NCBI RefSeq assembly: GCF_000971975.1
Contig: NZ_KQ040784.1
Location: 34,987 to 98,986 of the forward strand
Length of the DNA: 64,000 nucleotides
From: Paenibacillus algorifonticola
GTDB taxonomy: Bacteria > Bacillota > Bacilli > Paenibacillales > Paenibacillaceae
Direction: 5' to 3'
Shown: positions 17,385 through 27,190 of the stretch, one piece after another
Layout: each line of letters begins with the position of its first letter
How positions within the stretch are numbered: position 1 is the first letter of the stretch
Translations under genes and position numbers: made by a program
Notes under the pieces: generated by a model
Databases searched by the model: none
The model's input: only the letters and a program-made list of their open reading frames with translations
Told to the model about the DNA's origin: nothing

Positions 17385-18254
17385 CTACTTAATAAAGCCA
17401 AGCAGCATTTCGCGAATGACCTTTGCAGCAACGATTTGCGTTTGCTCTGTCGGATCGTAAGCAGGCGCTACTTCAACAAGGTCGCAGCCAACAACGTTAA
17501 CACCGGAAGCCGCGATAGCGTGAACCGCCTCAATCAGCTCTTTCGATGTAATGCCGCCAGCTTCCGCCGTGCCTGTGCCAGGCGCAGCCGAAGGATCAAG
17601 CACATCGATGTCGATCGTCAAGTAAACCGGACGTCCTGCCAGCTCTGGAAGCACCTTTTTCAAAGGCTCCAGCACCTCGAACGGGTGGAAATTAATGTTC
17701 TCGCGGGCATATTGGAACTCCTCGCGCGAGCCCGAACGAATACCGAATTGGTAAATGTTTTTGCCGCCCAGCAGTCCTGCTGCTTTGCGCAGCGGCGTGG
17801 AGTGCGACAAAGGCTCGCCTTCGTAGCTTTCACGCAGATCAGCATGAGCATCAAAGTGAATGATCGCAAGATCCGGATATTTCGCATACACCTCTTGGAA
17901 AATCGGCCACGATACGAGATGCTCTCCACCCATTCCGACAGGCATTTTGCCATCGTTCAGGACGCCGCGAACAAATTCGCCGATGATTTCAAGACTGCGT
18001 GCCGCGTTGCCGAATGGCAGCAGCAGGTCGCCTGCATCGAAGTATTCAATCTCTTCCAGACTGCGGTCCAGATACGGGCTGTATTCTTCTAGGCCAATCG
18101 ATACCTCGCGAATGCGCGGCGGACCGAAGCGCGAGCCCGGACGGAAGCTGACGGTGAAATCCATCGGCATGCCATAAATGACCGCTTTGGAAGCCGCATA
18201 GTCCTCAGAGCTCAGGATGAAGACGTTGCCGGAATATTTTTGATCGAGTTTCAT
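17385..18254 (-). CDS. speB: Agmatinase
   Basis: Agmatinase splits agmatine to putrescine and urea. The 289-residue protein shows the ureohydrolase manganese ligands in GGEHLVSWP, IIHFDAHADLR and TIDIDVLDPS, and GTGTAEAGG near the active site. Length is normal. It lies 31 bases after speE, and the pair matches the Bacillus speE-speB operon. ATG at 18254 follows GCGAGGACAAG. Confidence 0.96.
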   Translation of the reverse strand: MKLDQKYSGNVFILSSEDYAASKAVIYGMPMDFTVSFRPGSRFGPPRIREVSIGLEEYSPYLDRSLEEIEYFDAGDLLLPFGNAARSLEIIGEFVRGVLNDGKMPVGMGGEHLVSWPIFQEVYAKYPDLAIIHFDAHADLRESYEGEPLSHSTPLRKAAGLLGGKNIYQFGIRSGSREEFQYARENINFHPFEVLEPLKKVLPELAGRPVYLTIDIDVLDPSAAPGTGTAEAGGITSKELIEAVHAIAASGVNVVGCDLVEVAPAYDPTEQTQIVAAKVIREMLLGFIK

Positions 18255-18285
18255 GAGGGCTTGTCCTCGCTTTCTGTACGTTTGC

Positions 18286-19113
18286 TTATTTAATCAGGTC
18301 TTCCACAAATTTAGGCAGCACGAATGCCGCTTTGTGAAGGCGCGGAGTGTAATATTTCGTATCGATCTCGGCGATCGACGCTTCGTCAACCTCAAGCGGA
18401 TCGTATTTTTTGCTGCCCAGAGTGAATGTCCACAGGCCGCTCGGATATGTAGGAATGTTCGCACCGTATACACGCACGATTGGGAACACTTCTTTCACAT
18501 CCTTGTTGACGCTTTGGATCAGATCAGCCTTAAACCAAGGGTTGTCTGTTTGTGCAACGAAAATGCCATCTTCCTTCAGCGCTTCGTAAATGCCTTGATA
18601 GAAGCCGCGTGTGAACAGGTTAGCAGCAGGGCCAACGGGCTCTGTGGAGTCAACCATAATGACATCATACGTGTTTTTGTGATCGTGGATATGCATGAAG
18701 CCGTCATTCACGATAACTTCTACGCGCGGGTTGTCCAGCTCGCCAGCAATAGTCGGCAAATATTTTTTCGAATATTCGATAACCTTGCCGTCGATGTCAA
18801 CGAGGACTGCTTTTTTCACCTTAGGGTGTTTCATGATTTCGCGAATAACGCCGCCGTCGCCGCCGCCCACAACGAGCACATGCTCAGGGTTCGGGTGCGT
18901 GAACAGGATCGGGTGCGCCACCATTTCGTGGTAAACGAACTCATCCTTCACTGTCGTCATAACCATGCCATCCAATACGAGCATCGTACCGAATTCTTCC
19001 GTCTCAATCATATCGAGCTTTTGAAAGTCCGTTTGTTCTGTCACATAAGTTTCTTTAATCTTCGCTGTAATGCCGAAGCTGTCAGTTTGTTTCTCCGTGT
19101 ACCACAATTCCAT
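18286..19113 (-). CDS. speE: Spermidine synthase (polyamine aminopropyltransferase)
   Basis: The enzyme transfers the aminopropyl group from decarboxylated S-adenosylmethionine to putrescine. The 275 residues include [17 protein letters not shown] (cofactor loop), [12 protein letters not shown], and [13 protein letters not shown] with the catalytic Asp. It is the first gene of speEB and lies divergent from pbpG, the same arrangement as in Bacillus subtilis. GAAAGAAGGG precedes ATG. Confidence 0.97.
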   Translation of the reverse strand: MELWYTEKQTDSFGITAKIKETYVTEQTDFQKLDMIETEEFGTMLVLDGMVMTTVKDEFVYHEMVAHPILFTHPNPEHVLVVGGGDGGVIREIMKHPKVKKAVLVDIDGKVIEYSKKYLPTIAGELDNPRVEVIVNDGFMHIHDHKNTYDVIMVDSTEPVGPAANLFTRGFYQGIYEALKEDGIFVAQTDNPWFKADLIQSVNKDVKEVFPIVRVYGANIPTYPSGLWTFTLGSKKYDPLEVDEASIAEIDTKYYTPRLHKAAFVLPKFVEDLIK

Positions 19114-19152
19114 AGCGTGATATCCCTTCTTTCCGTCAATGGTTCAATCTGT

Positions 19153-19180
19153 ATTATAGTAGAACGAGGTCAAAAAGCAA
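19153..19180 (-). promoter_or_regulatory. Promoter of speEB
   Basis: TTGCTT-N16-TATAAT on the minus strand, 40 bases before speE. Confidence 0.5.
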
Positions 19181-19229
19181 CCTTTTACACCATATCCGCC
19201 CAAAAAATTAACACTCCGCTAACACAGGA

Positions 19230-19260
19230 TGAATATAGCCTCCCTGCTTTTTCCATACTA
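19230..19260 (+). promoter_or_regulatory. Sigma-G-type forespore promoter of pbpG
   Basis: TGAATA, 18 bases, CATACTA matches the sigma-G/sigma-F consensus closely and lies 37 bases before the start codon. Bacillus pbpG is transcribed by sigma-G, so both motif and context agree. Confidence 0.7.
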
Positions 19261-19297
19261 AAGAGGAATGATCGTTCATCCGAAGGGAGCACGCTCC

Positions 19298-21523
19298 ATG
19301 AACAAGCACAAAATCAAGCCCGTCAAGCCGTCGCTAAGACGCAAGCTTTCTGCGTTTTCCGAGCGATTTTTCCCTAGGCTCCACCAGCGTCCAAGCACGA
19401 ACAGGCCTGGGCGCCCACAAGCGGCACAAACATCCGTACATCATGCGCAACGGCATCAGACGTCCGGAATGGTTTTACAGCCTACAGCCTTTCATCGATT
19501 TAAAAAATGGGCGGGGCGAATCGCCGCACTGTTTCTGCTGCTGACCGCCTGCCTCATCGGCGCTTTGCTGTATTTGAGCATGCAGTCGCTGCCTGCAGCA
19601 TCCATTAGCCAAACCTCCCAAATGCTCGACCTGCATGGCCAGGTTATCGATACATTCCATACTGGCGAAAATCGCCGTTCGGTTCCGCTCGATCAAATTT
19701 CCCCCAATCTGGTGAAGGCGACCATCGCTATTGAAGACCGGCGCTTCTACGACCATCCTGGCTTCGACATCAAAGGGCTGGGGCGCGCCATCGTGGCGAA
19801 TACGGTTTCGTTATCAGCCAAGCAAGGGGCCAGCACGCTGACGCAGCAGCTCGCCCGCAATTTGTATTTGACGCATGAGAAAACGTGGCAGCGCAAATTC
19901 AAGGAAGCGATCTACACCATGCAGCTGGAGATGCATTATTCCAAGGACGAAATTTTGAGCCTCTATTTGAACCAAATTTATTACGGGCATGGCGCTTATG
20001 GCATTGAAGCGGCAGCTTCGTTGTATTTCAATAAGAAAGCATCGGAATTGACGCTCGCCGAAAGCGCCATGCTGGCAGGCATTCCAAAGGGGCCCAAATA
20101 TTATTCCCCGCACATGGATATGAAAAACGCCAAGGACAGGCAGCTTACCATTTTGTCCATTATGGCGGAGGATGGCGTGATTTCGAAGACCGAAGCGGAT
20201 AAGGCATATGAAGAGGTGCTGCAATTTCAGCCGCTCGGAGCCGGCAACCAGGCCGGATTTGCGCCGTATTTCCGCGACTATGTGAAGTATTTAGCAGTGG
20301 ACAAGCTTGGCATCAACGAGCAGCTCCTTAATGAGGGCGGCATTACGATTTATACAACACTTGATCCTGTGGCGCAAAATGCTGCCGAAACCGCTGTCGA
20401 CAAAGAATTGGCGAACAGCGACGGGCAGCAAGCAGCGCTCATCTCGCTCGATCCGCGCAATGGCTACATTAAAGCAATGGTTGGCGGACGGGATTACAAA
20501 AACAATCAATTTAACCGCGTATTTGCGGATACACGCCAACCCGGCTCTTCATTTAAGCCGATTGTCTATTTAACCGCGCTCCAAAGCGGACAGTTGACGC
20601 CTGCTTCTCGATTCAAGAGCGAGCCTACTTCCTTCATCTATGATGAGGGACGTAAAGTGTATAAGCCCAGCAATTACAATGACAAGTACACCAATGACTT
20701 TATTACGATGCGGCAAGCGATTGCCAGCTCCGATAACATTTACGCTGTAGATACCATTATGACGGTTGGCGCGGACAAAGTAATTGAGACAGCTCGCAAG
20801 CTGGGCATTACCAGCCCAATGAGCCCGCTGCCTTCGCTTGCGCTAGGCACCTTCCCGGTCAGCCCGTACCAGATGGCTTCGGCTTTCGCCGTGTTAGCGA
20901 ATGGCGGCAAGCGAGTAGAGCCGACCGCCATTACACGAATAGAGGATCGCAGCGGGCGCATTTTATATGAAGCGAAGCAGCAGGCCCAGCAGGTCGTGGA
21001 TCCCGCAAATGCGTTCGTATTGACCAGCCTCATGGAAAGCGTCTTCGAGAGCGGAGGCACTGGCAATCGCGTAGCTGCCATGATCAAACGGCCCGTTGCT
21101 GGCAAAACAGGCACGACCGCCAATGATGCCTGGCTGGTTGGCTACACGCCGGAGCTTGCTACGGCGGTGTGGACAGGGTTTGATAAAGGCCGCAAGCTGA
21201 CCGTAGCCGAAGCACATCGCGCTGCGCCGATTTTCGCCGCGTATACCGAGCAGGCGCTATCGGCGGTTCCGCCGAAAATTTTCCCGATACCGGCGGATGT
21301 CGTCAGCGTCTACGTCGATCCCGCCAGCGGCAAGCTGGCAGAAGCCACCTGCTCGGCAAAGCAGCTCGAATATTTCGTCAAGGGTACAGAGCCAATTGAA
21401 GTATGCGGCGAAGCGTCGGGAGCTCCCGGCGACACCTCCGATCAAGGAACAGAAGAGAGCAAAGCTGCCGAGGAGCGAAAATCATGGTGGAATGATTTGA
21501 AGCGCTGGTGGCAGCACGACTAA
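19298..21523 (+). CDS. pbpG: Class A penicillin-binding protein, PbpG-like
   Basis: The 741-residue bifunctional enzyme polymerises and crosslinks peptidoglycan outside the membrane. A basic cytoplasmic tail of about 65 residues precedes one transmembrane segment (about 72-95). The GT51 glycosyltransferase domain has IAIEDRRFYDHPGFD (catalytic Glu146) and STLTQQLARNLYLT. The transpeptidase domain has GSSFKP (active serine), SSDN and KTGTT. The C-terminus ends with a charged tail. ATG at 19298 follows GAAGGGAG; a start ten codons upstream lacks this. Position beside speE and the sigma-G promoter support PbpG, a spore-wall enzyme, over PBP1. Confidence 0.88.
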   Translation: MNKHKIKPVKPSLRRKLSAFSERFFPRLHQRPSTNRPGRPQAAQTSVHHAQRHQTSGMVLQPTAFHRFKKWAGRIAALFLLLTACLIGALLYLSMQSLPAASISQTSQMLDLHGQVIDTFHTGENRRSVPLDQISPNLVKATIAIEDRRFYDHPGFDIKGLGRAIVANTVSLSAKQGASTLTQQLARNLYLTHEKTWQRKFKEAIYTMQLEMHYSKDEILSLYLNQIYYGHGAYGIEAAASLYFNKKASELTLAESAMLAGIPKGPKYYSPHMDMKNAKDRQLTILSIMAEDGVISKTEADKAYEEVLQFQPLGAGNQAGFAPYFRDYVKYLAVDKLGINEQLLNEGGITIYTTLDPVAQNAAETAVDKELANSDGQQAALISLDPRNGYIKAMVGGRDYKNNQFNRVFADTRQPGSSFKPIVYLTALQSGQLTPASRFKSEPTSFIYDEGRKVYKPSNYNDKYTNDFITMRQAIASSDNIYAVDTIMTVGADKVIETARKLGITSPMSPLPSLALGTFPVSPYQMASAFAVLANGGKRVEPTAITRIEDRSGRILYEAKQQAQQVVDPANAFVLTSLMESVFESGGTGNRVAAMIKRPVAGKTGTTANDAWLVGYTPELATAVWTGFDKGRKLTVAEAHRAAPIFAAYTEQALSAVPPKIFPIPADVVSVYVDPASGKLAEATCSAKQLEYFVKGTEPIEVCGEASGAPGDTSDQGTEESKAAEERKSWWNDLKRWWQHD

Positions 21524-21592
21524 TACAACAACCTAAAAGTAAAGCCACTTCACCTAATTTTGTCTAAAATTTGATCAAATCGTGAATTTTCT

Positions 21593-21622
21593 TTGAACAA
21601 ATTGCATAAAGTGTGTTATAAT
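21593..21622 (+). promoter_or_regulatory. Sigma-A promoter of the small membrane protein gene
   Basis: TTGAAC-N18-TATAAT. The -10 box covers a possible upstream ATG at 21621, which excludes that ATG as a start. Confidence 0.65.
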
Positions 21623-21662
21623 GAGTGCAAGAAAGCACTTACAAGTAAACGGGGTGTTTATA

Positions 21663-21935
21663 ATGACAACGAAAACAGCAACAATTAGCGACGTTAAATC
21701 AGCAACTGCAGCTAGTGTGAAACGTTTGGTAACCGCAATGACCATCATCGCTTGGACCGTTCTCTCTGTAGGCGTAGTCCTTTGCTTAATAAATCTCAGC
21801 CACTTCAGCGATAAGAACGTTTGGCTTATGGTAGGGCTCGGGTTTATGGTAGGCAGCGTATTTATTTACACAATCGGCACTGCAATTGGCCTTGTTCATG
21901 CAAGACGGGCGCAGCAGTCTGAAGAACACAAGTAA
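21663..21935 (+). CDS. Small two-helix membrane protein of unknown function
   Basis: The 90-residue product has a Ser/Thr/Ala-rich N-terminus, two transmembrane segments (about 23-46 and 55-78) and a charged tail ARRAQQSEEHK. I do not recognise a family. GGGGTG lies 7 bases before ATG at 21663. It has its own promoter and terminator, so its position before qoxA need not mean a shared role. Confidence 0.65.
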   Translation: MTTKTATISDVKSATAASVKRLVTAMTIIAWTVLSVGVVLCLINLSHFSDKNVWLMVGLGFMVGSVFIYTIGTAIGLVHARRAQQSEEHK

Positions 21936-21974
21936 CCGTGCAGGATCAGCACCACAATTGAGAACGTGCAATTT

Positions 21975-22012
21975 AAAGCCTCACCGTCGATTTGGACAGT
22001 GGGGCTTTTTAT
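21975..22012 (+). terminator. Terminator after the small membrane protein gene
   Basis: AAAGCCTCAC pairs with GTGGGGCTTT, followed by a T-rich run. The next 276 bases up to qoxA show a TTGACG at 22205 but no convincing -10 box. Confidence 0.85.
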
Positions 22013-22288
22013 TTTTTTCAACCTATTTAATGTAGTCACATTTATGACGATATGATTCATACAGAAAGGACAAGCCTTAGCCCGCGTGAACCGCCTCAAT
22101 TGGCTTTTTGCTCATATTTTAGACGAAGCCGGCGCTTTTTTGAGAGCCAGTGAATGACAAATGTCGAACTGGTGAACTTTCTATTACAAAAAAAAGACGA
22201 ATTGTTGACGTAATTGTTAAGTCAGCAGTTATTCTCCGTAACATCTGCTAATGTTAAGGCTAAGAGTATATCCAAGGAGTTGAACCAT

Positions 22289-23290
22289 TTGAGACGTTAT
22301 ATTCGTGTATTGACACCCCTGCTCATCATGCTGATGGCCGTTCTTCTCTCTGGCTGCGGCGAGCAGTATCTGGTGCTCGATCCAAAAGGGCCGATTGGCG
22401 AAAGTCAGAAGGATTTGATTTATATTACAACGATCCTCTGTCTGGTTATTGTCGTTCCCGTTTTGATCTTGACCGGCTACATCGTATGGCGCTACCGTGA
22501 CAAAAAAGGCAACAATGCTCCTTACCAGCCGAACTGGAATCACAGCACGAAGCTGGAGATTATTTGGTGGAGCATTCCAATTGTAATTATCGCTATTCTG
22601 GCGATCGTGACGGCGAAATATACGTATGAACTGGAGCCATCCAAGCCCATTGCTTCTGCGAAAGCACCGATAACGATTGAAGTGACCTCGTTGGATTGGA
22701 AATGGCTGTTCACCTATCCTGAAGAGGGTATATCTACAGTCAACTACCTTCAAATACCAGAAGGCACTCCGATTCAGTTCAGACTGACTTCGGATACGGC
22801 GATGAATTCGTTCTGGATTCCGCAGTTGGGCGGCCAAATTTATACGATGTCCGGCATGGCAATGACGCTTTATTTGCAAGCAGATGAGATCGGCAATTAT
22901 TATGGCTCGGGTGCCAACTTCACAGGGGAGCATTTTGCGCAAATGACCTTTAATGTGAAGACAACTTCCGAGGATGATTATAAAGCATGGGTTCAAGAGG
23001 TGAAAACAACCGCTCCAGCGCTGACACAAGAAGGCTTCGAGAAGCTGACTGAGCCAAGCGTTGAGACTGTACAATCGTTCTCCTCCTTCCCTGAAGGACT
23101 GTTCCAGAAAGTCGTGATGCAATATATTGGCGAAGGCGGCTCTGCTCATCATCATGGCGGATCCACAGCTGCAGAAGAAGACACCAACATGGATCACGAC
23201 ATGGATATGAGTGATACGGACATGAAAGATATGGACGGTATGGATATGAATCATGACCAAGAAACTTCAACGAACCAGCATTCACACTAA
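22289..23290 (+). CDS. qoxA: Quinol oxidase subunit II (aa3 type)
   Basis: The 333-residue subunit begins with a lipoprotein signal (LSGC, Cys23) and has two transmembrane helices before the extracellular cupredoxin domain. The VLDPKGPIG start and SLDWKWLFTYP agree with QoxA/CyoA. The CuA cysteines of cytochrome c oxidases are absent (GANFTGEHFAQMTF at that site), so quinol is the electron donor. TTG at 22289 behind AAGGAG is preferred over a TTG 75 bases upstream without a ribosome site. The last 55 residues are rich in His, Met and Asp, an unusual tail that could bind copper. Confidence 0.9.
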   Translation: MRRYIRVLTPLLIMLMAVLLSGCGEQYLVLDPKGPIGESQKDLIYITTILCLVIVVPVLILTGYIVWRYRDKKGNNAPYQPNWNHSTKLEIIWWSIPIVIIAILAIVTAKYTYELEPSKPIASAKAPITIEVTSLDWKWLFTYPEEGISTVNYLQIPEGTPIQFRLTSDTAMNSFWIPQLGGQIYTMSGMAMTLYLQADEIGNYYGSGANFTGEHFAQMTFNVKTTSEDDYKAWVQEVKTTAPALTQEGFEKLTEPSVETVQSFSSFPEGLFQKVVMQYIGEGGSAHHHGGSTAAEEDTNMDHDMDMSDTDMKDMDGMDMNHDQETSTNQHSH

Positions 23291-23314
23291 ACACAAGACG
23301 AAAGGAGACGCCGC

Positions 23315-25288
23315 ATGTTTCAGAATCTAATCGATTTCTTACTCAATGATTTTTTCATTACTGGCGACCCGCTCATTCTTGGAGCACAGGTATCCATCGG
23401 CTTGTCCATGGTTGCCGTCGTATTCGCCTTAACGTATTTCAAAAAATGGCGCTGGCTATGGACGGAATGGCTGACCACCGTCGATCATAAACGAATCGGC
23501 ATTATGTATATTATCGCATCGATTCTCATGCTTTTCCGTGGTGGCGTCGATGCCCTGCTGATGCGGGTGCAGCTCGCTGTACCGCAGGTGGAGTTCCTCC
23601 ACGCCGATCACTATAATGCGATCTTTACAACACACGGCGTTATTATGATTTTATTTATGGCGATGCCGCTTATGTTCGGCTTATTCAATATCGTTGTGCC
23701 ACTGCAAATCGGTGCACGCGACGTCGCCTATCCGTTCCTGAACTCGCTCAGCTTTTGGATGTTTTTCTTTGGCGCGATGCTGTTTAACGTTTCCTTCGTT
23801 ATCGGCGGTTCGCCGGATGCAGGCTGGCTGGCCTATCCACCGCTCTCCGAGCTGTCAGGAAGCCCAGGTCTCGGACAGGATTTCTATATTTGGGGCATTC
23901 AGATTTCCGGTATCGGCTCCTTGGCCACCGGTATTAACTTTGTTGTAACGATTTTGAAAATGCGCGCACCAGGCATGAAGCTGATGAAAATGCCAATGTT
24001 TGTCTGGTCCGTTCTTTCTTCCTGTATTACCATTATGTTCGCTTTCCCAATCTTGACCGTTACCCTGTTCCTGCTGTTTATTGACCGTTACTTCGGCGCT
24101 CACTTCTTTACGCTCGATGGCGGCGGAAACCCGATGATGTATATCAACCTCATCTGGATGTGGGGACATCCCGAAGTGTATATCGTTATTTTGCCGGCGT
24201 TCGGTATTTTCTCCGAAATCGTATCGGCTTTCTCGAAGAAAAAGCTGTTTGGCTACAAATCCATGGTATTCGCCCTCATGTCGATCAGCTTCTTCTCGTT
24301 CTTTACATGGGCGCATCACTTCTTCACCATGGGCTCGGGCGCAAACGTCAATGCGTTTTTCGCCGTAACAACGATGCTTATTGCGATTCCTACAGGCGTT
24401 AAAGTATTTAACTGGCTGTTTACGATGTTCCGAGGCAAGCTGACGTTCCCGACGCCGATGCTTTGGACGATCGCCTTTATCCCTTGTTTTGTCGTCGGCG
24501 GTATGACTGGGGTTATGCTCTCCGTCGCACCTGCTGACTTCCAGTTCCACAACAGTTATTTCCTGATTGCCCACTTCCATCAAGTGCTCATCGGGGGCGT
24601 CGTATTCGGTTACTTCGCCGGACTTTACTACTGGTGGCCGAAGATGTTTGGATTCAAACTGCATGAAGGCCTCGGAAAATGGGCATTCTGGCTGTGGAAC
24701 ATCGGTTTCTACGTTTGTTTCATGCCGCAGTACGCGCTTGGTTTGATGGGTATGACCCGTCGTTTCAACGAATACAACTTTGATATGGGCTGGCAGCCGC
24801 TTAACGTCGTCTCCACTGTCGGCGCGTTTATTATGGGTCTCGCGTTCCTGTTCCAAGTATGGCAAATCGCGCACAGCATCAAGTTTTACAAAAAAGAGCC
24901 AACCGGCGATTCATGGGATGGCCGCACGCTGGAATGGTCGATTCCATCTCCTGCACCGCTTTATAACTTTGCAAGAGTTCCGGTTGTTGACAGCGAGGAT
25001 GCTTGGTGGGAAGAGAAGCAGCGTCTGGCAAATGGCGGAAAGCCTAAGCCGCTTGCTCCACTTGAACCGATTCATATGCCGAAAAACTCTGCGATTCCAT
25101 TTTTGATTTCCGTTTCCTTCTTCGTTATGGGCTTCGGGTTTGTCTGGGATTGGAAATGGATGATTATACCTGGCGCAATCGGCGTTGCCATTTGCATGCT
25201 GGCACGTTCCTTCAGCTACGATACCGACTACTACATTCCTGTAGATGAGATCGAGCGGACGGAAGCCGCATTAGGAGGGACAAAATAA
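23315..25288 (+). CDS. qoxB: Quinol oxidase subunit I (haem-copper catalytic subunit)
   Basis: The 657-residue subunit has about 15 transmembrane helices. The CuB-haem centre is visible as MWGHPEVYIVILP (His-Tyr crosslink region) and TWAHHFFTMGSG, with the haem ligands in FLIAHFHQVLIGG. It reduces oxygen to water and pumps protons. AAAGGAGAC precedes ATG; the stop overlaps the qoxC start (TAATG). Confidence 0.97.
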   Translation: MFQNLIDFLLNDFFITGDPLILGAQVSIGLSMVAVVFALTYFKKWRWLWTEWLTTVDHKRIGIMYIIASILMLFRGGVDALLMRVQLAVPQVEFLHADHYNAIFTTHGVIMILFMAMPLMFGLFNIVVPLQIGARDVAYPFLNSLSFWMFFFGAMLFNVSFVIGGSPDAGWLAYPPLSELSGSPGLGQDFYIWGIQISGIGSLATGINFVVTILKMRAPGMKLMKMPMFVWSVLSSCITIMFAFPILTVTLFLLFIDRYFGAHFFTLDGGGNPMMYINLIWMWGHPEVYIVILPAFGIFSEIVSAFSKKKLFGYKSMVFALMSISFFSFFTWAHHFFTMGSGANVNAFFAVTTMLIAIPTGVKVFNWLFTMFRGKLTFPTPMLWTIAFIPCFVVGGMTGVMLSVAPADFQFHNSYFLIAHFHQVLIGGVVFGYFAGLYYWWPKMFGFKLHEGLGKWAFWLWNIGFYVCFMPQYALGLMGMTRRFNEYNFDMGWQPLNVVSTVGAFIMGLAFLFQVWQIAHSIKFYKKEPTGDSWDGRTLEWSIPSPAPLYNFARVPVVDSEDAWWEEKQRLANGGKPKPLAPLEPIHMPKNSAIPFLISVSFFVMGFGFVWDWKWMIIPGAIGVAICMLARSFSYDTDYYIPVDEIERTEAALGGTK

Positions 25289-25920
25289 TGGCACAAGCAG
25301 TAACCGGTCATGATAAGCACGGCCATGGCGGCCACGGTCATCATGACGAGCACCACGAGCATGAACATGAATCACTCAAAACATTCGGCTTCTGGATGTT
25401 TCTGATTACGGACATTATTTTGTTCGGTACGTTATTTGCAACCTTCATCGTACTTCGCTTCAGCACGGACGGCGGCCCGACAGCCGCCGAGATGTTCAAG
25501 ATGCCTGGCGTTATCGCCGAAACGTTCATCTTGCTCACAAGCAGCTTTACGAGCGGTATCGCCGTGCTTCAAATGCACAGAGGCAATAAGAAGGGCCTCA
25601 TTGGCTGGCTCGCTGTTACCGCAGTGCTCGGTCTTGCCTTCATCTATTTGGAGGTTAGCGAGTTTATTGAACTGGTACACGAAGGCGTGACGATTGGCAC
25701 CAGCGCATACTGGTCGGCCTTCTTCACACTCGTCGGTACGCACGGTCTTCACGTATCGGTCGGTATTGTCTGGATGACGGCGCTGATCATTCAATTAGCC
25801 CGTCGCGGCATTACGCCGGTTACCCAGCGCAAAGTCAACATTATTAGCTTGTACTGGCACTTTTTGGACGTCGTATGGATCTTCGTCCTTACGATCGTCT
25901 ATCTGATGGGGGTGATGTAG
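25288..25920 (+). CDS. qoxC: Quinol oxidase subunit III
   Basis: The 210-residue subunit has five transmembrane helices and the subunit III motif FFTLVGTHGLHVSVGI. Its first 30 residues are unusually rich in histidine (HGHGGHGHHDEHHEHEHES), which ordinary QoxC lacks or has only in short form. Third gene of qoxABCD with start overlapping qoxB. Confidence 0.95.
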   Translation: MAQAVTGHDKHGHGGHGHHDEHHEHEHESLKTFGFWMFLITDIILFGTLFATFIVLRFSTDGGPTAAEMFKMPGVIAETFILLTSSFTSGIAVLQMHRGNKKGLIGWLAVTAVLGLAFIYLEVSEFIELVHEGVTIGTSAYWSAFFTLVGTHGLHVSVGIVWMTALIIQLARRGITPVTQRKVNIISLYWHFLDVVWIFVLTIVYLMGVM

Positions 25921-25921
25921 C

Positions 25922-26245
25922 ATGGAAAACCACAATTCGCATTCCCCGTCTCATGATTCACATGGTTCCATGAAGTCCTATGTCATCGGGTTCGTATTAT
26001 CCATTATTTTGACAATTATCCCGATTGCAATTGTCATGAACGATATGCTGAGCAAGCAGCTTACGATTATCGTCATTCTGATTATGGCGGGACTGCAATT
26101 TGTCGTTCAGTTGTTCTTCTTCATGCATCTCAAGGATGAAGCCAAGCCGCGCTATAATACGATGGCCCTAGTCTTCGGCCTGATTATTCTGCTCACCGTC
26201 GTAGCAGGCTCCATTTGGATTATGTCCTACAACGTTGTAGGTTAA
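25922..26245 (+). CDS. qoxD: Quinol oxidase subunit IV
   Basis: The 107-residue subunit has three transmembrane helices and the subunit IV pattern GLQFVVQLFFFMHLKDE. Its N-terminus is again rich in His and Ser. The start follows the qoxC stop after one base. Confidence 0.95.
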   Translation: MENHNSHSPSHDSHGSMKSYVIGFVLSIILTIIPIAIVMNDMLSKQLTIIVILIMAGLQFVVQLFFFMHLKDEAKPRYNTMALVFGLIILLTVVAGSIWIMSYNVVG

Positions 26246-26260
26246 CTCACGCAATACAGC

Positions 26261-26311
26261 AAGAACCTCCGATGGCGCTCCTTGAGCGCTGGCGGGGGTT
26301 CTTATTTTGTT
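26261..26311 (+). terminator. Terminator after qoxABCD
   Basis: AAGAACCTCC and GGGGGTTCTT, with an inner GCGCT/AGCGC pair, followed by a T-rich run. Confidence 0.9.
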
Positions 26312-26414
26312 TCGCTTTATTTTCCAATTAGGCTATAGTACACTTGGGATTATTAACACGATCAGAGCGCAGGTGTTGCCGCGTCTCTATATTAATTTAG
26401 GAGGAACCATCCAC

Positions 26415-27152
26415 ATGTTGAAAATGAAAAGCACTAAAAAAGCTCTTTCGCTGCTGCTGCTTCTGGCAGCTATGATGCTTGTTATATCCGCTTGCGGCGG
26501 AGGAAGCAGTGCGAGTAGCAATTCCAGCTCAGGAGGCGCTGGAACGGCAGCTAATGCGTCTAGCGAGCCTTCCGCACCCGCTGCATCAGCTGAGCCTTCA
26601 TCGGACCAACCGGCCAATCTGCTTGGCTCGGACAAGCATCCGGTCGTAACGATTCAAATGAGCAATGATACTAACATTAAAGTTGAACTGTACCCGGAGA
26701 TTGCACCGAATACGGTTAACAATTTTATATCCCTTGTCCAAAAAGGATATTATGATGGCTTGATTTTTCACCGTGTTATTCAGGGATTTATGATTCAGGG
26801 CGGCGACCCGGACGGGACAGGCGCTGGTGGCCCAGGCTACTCGATTCCAGGGGAATTCACATCAAACGGCTTTCAAAATGATTTGAAGCACACGCGCGGT
26901 GTGATCTCCATGGCCAGAACGGGTGAACCGAACTCCGCCGGCTCACAGTTTTTCATTATGGTAGCGGATACGCCAACGCTTGATGACGCATACGCTTCCT
27001 TCGGCGCGGTCATTGAAGGCATGGATGCGGTCGATCAAATCGTTAACCAGCCGACGAACAGCCAAGATCGTCCGAATGAGCCGCTTTCGATGACGAAAGT
27101 GACCGTTGACTTGAAGGGCATGACGTTCGAGGAGCCGGAAAAAACGAAGTAG
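26415..27152 (+). CDS. Cyclophilin-type peptidyl-prolyl isomerase lipoprotein
   Basis: The 245-residue protein has a lipoprotein signal (ISAC, Cys at about residue 25), a low-complexity Ser/Ala/Gly linker to residue 75, and a cyclophilin domain with YYDGLIFHRVIQGFMIQGGD, ISMARTGEPNSAGSQFFI and FGAVIEGMDAVD. It should catalyse proline isomerisation in folding of exported proteins at the outer face of the membrane. ATG at 26415 follows TAGGAGGAAC. Single gene. Confidence 0.93.
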   Translation: MLKMKSTKKALSLLLLLAAMMLVISACGGGSSASSNSSSGGAGTAANASSEPSAPAASAEPSSDQPANLLGSDKHPVVTIQMSNDTNIKVELYPEIAPNTVNNFISLVQKGYYDGLIFHRVIQGFMIQGGDPDGTGAGGPGYSIPGEFTSNGFQNDLKHTRGVISMARTGEPNSAGSQFFIMVADTPTLDDAYASFGAVIEGMDAVDQIVNQPTNSQDRPNEPLSMTKVTVDLKGMTFEEPEKTK

Positions 27153-27190
27153 GTTTTGAAATGTTCGCTGTATTTGCTCCACAACAAGGA

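Noticed and set aside
22289..23290. Cytochrome c oxidase subunit II (CtaC)
   Set aside because: The CuA Cys ligands are absent and there is no cytochrome c domain, so QoxA is the better call.
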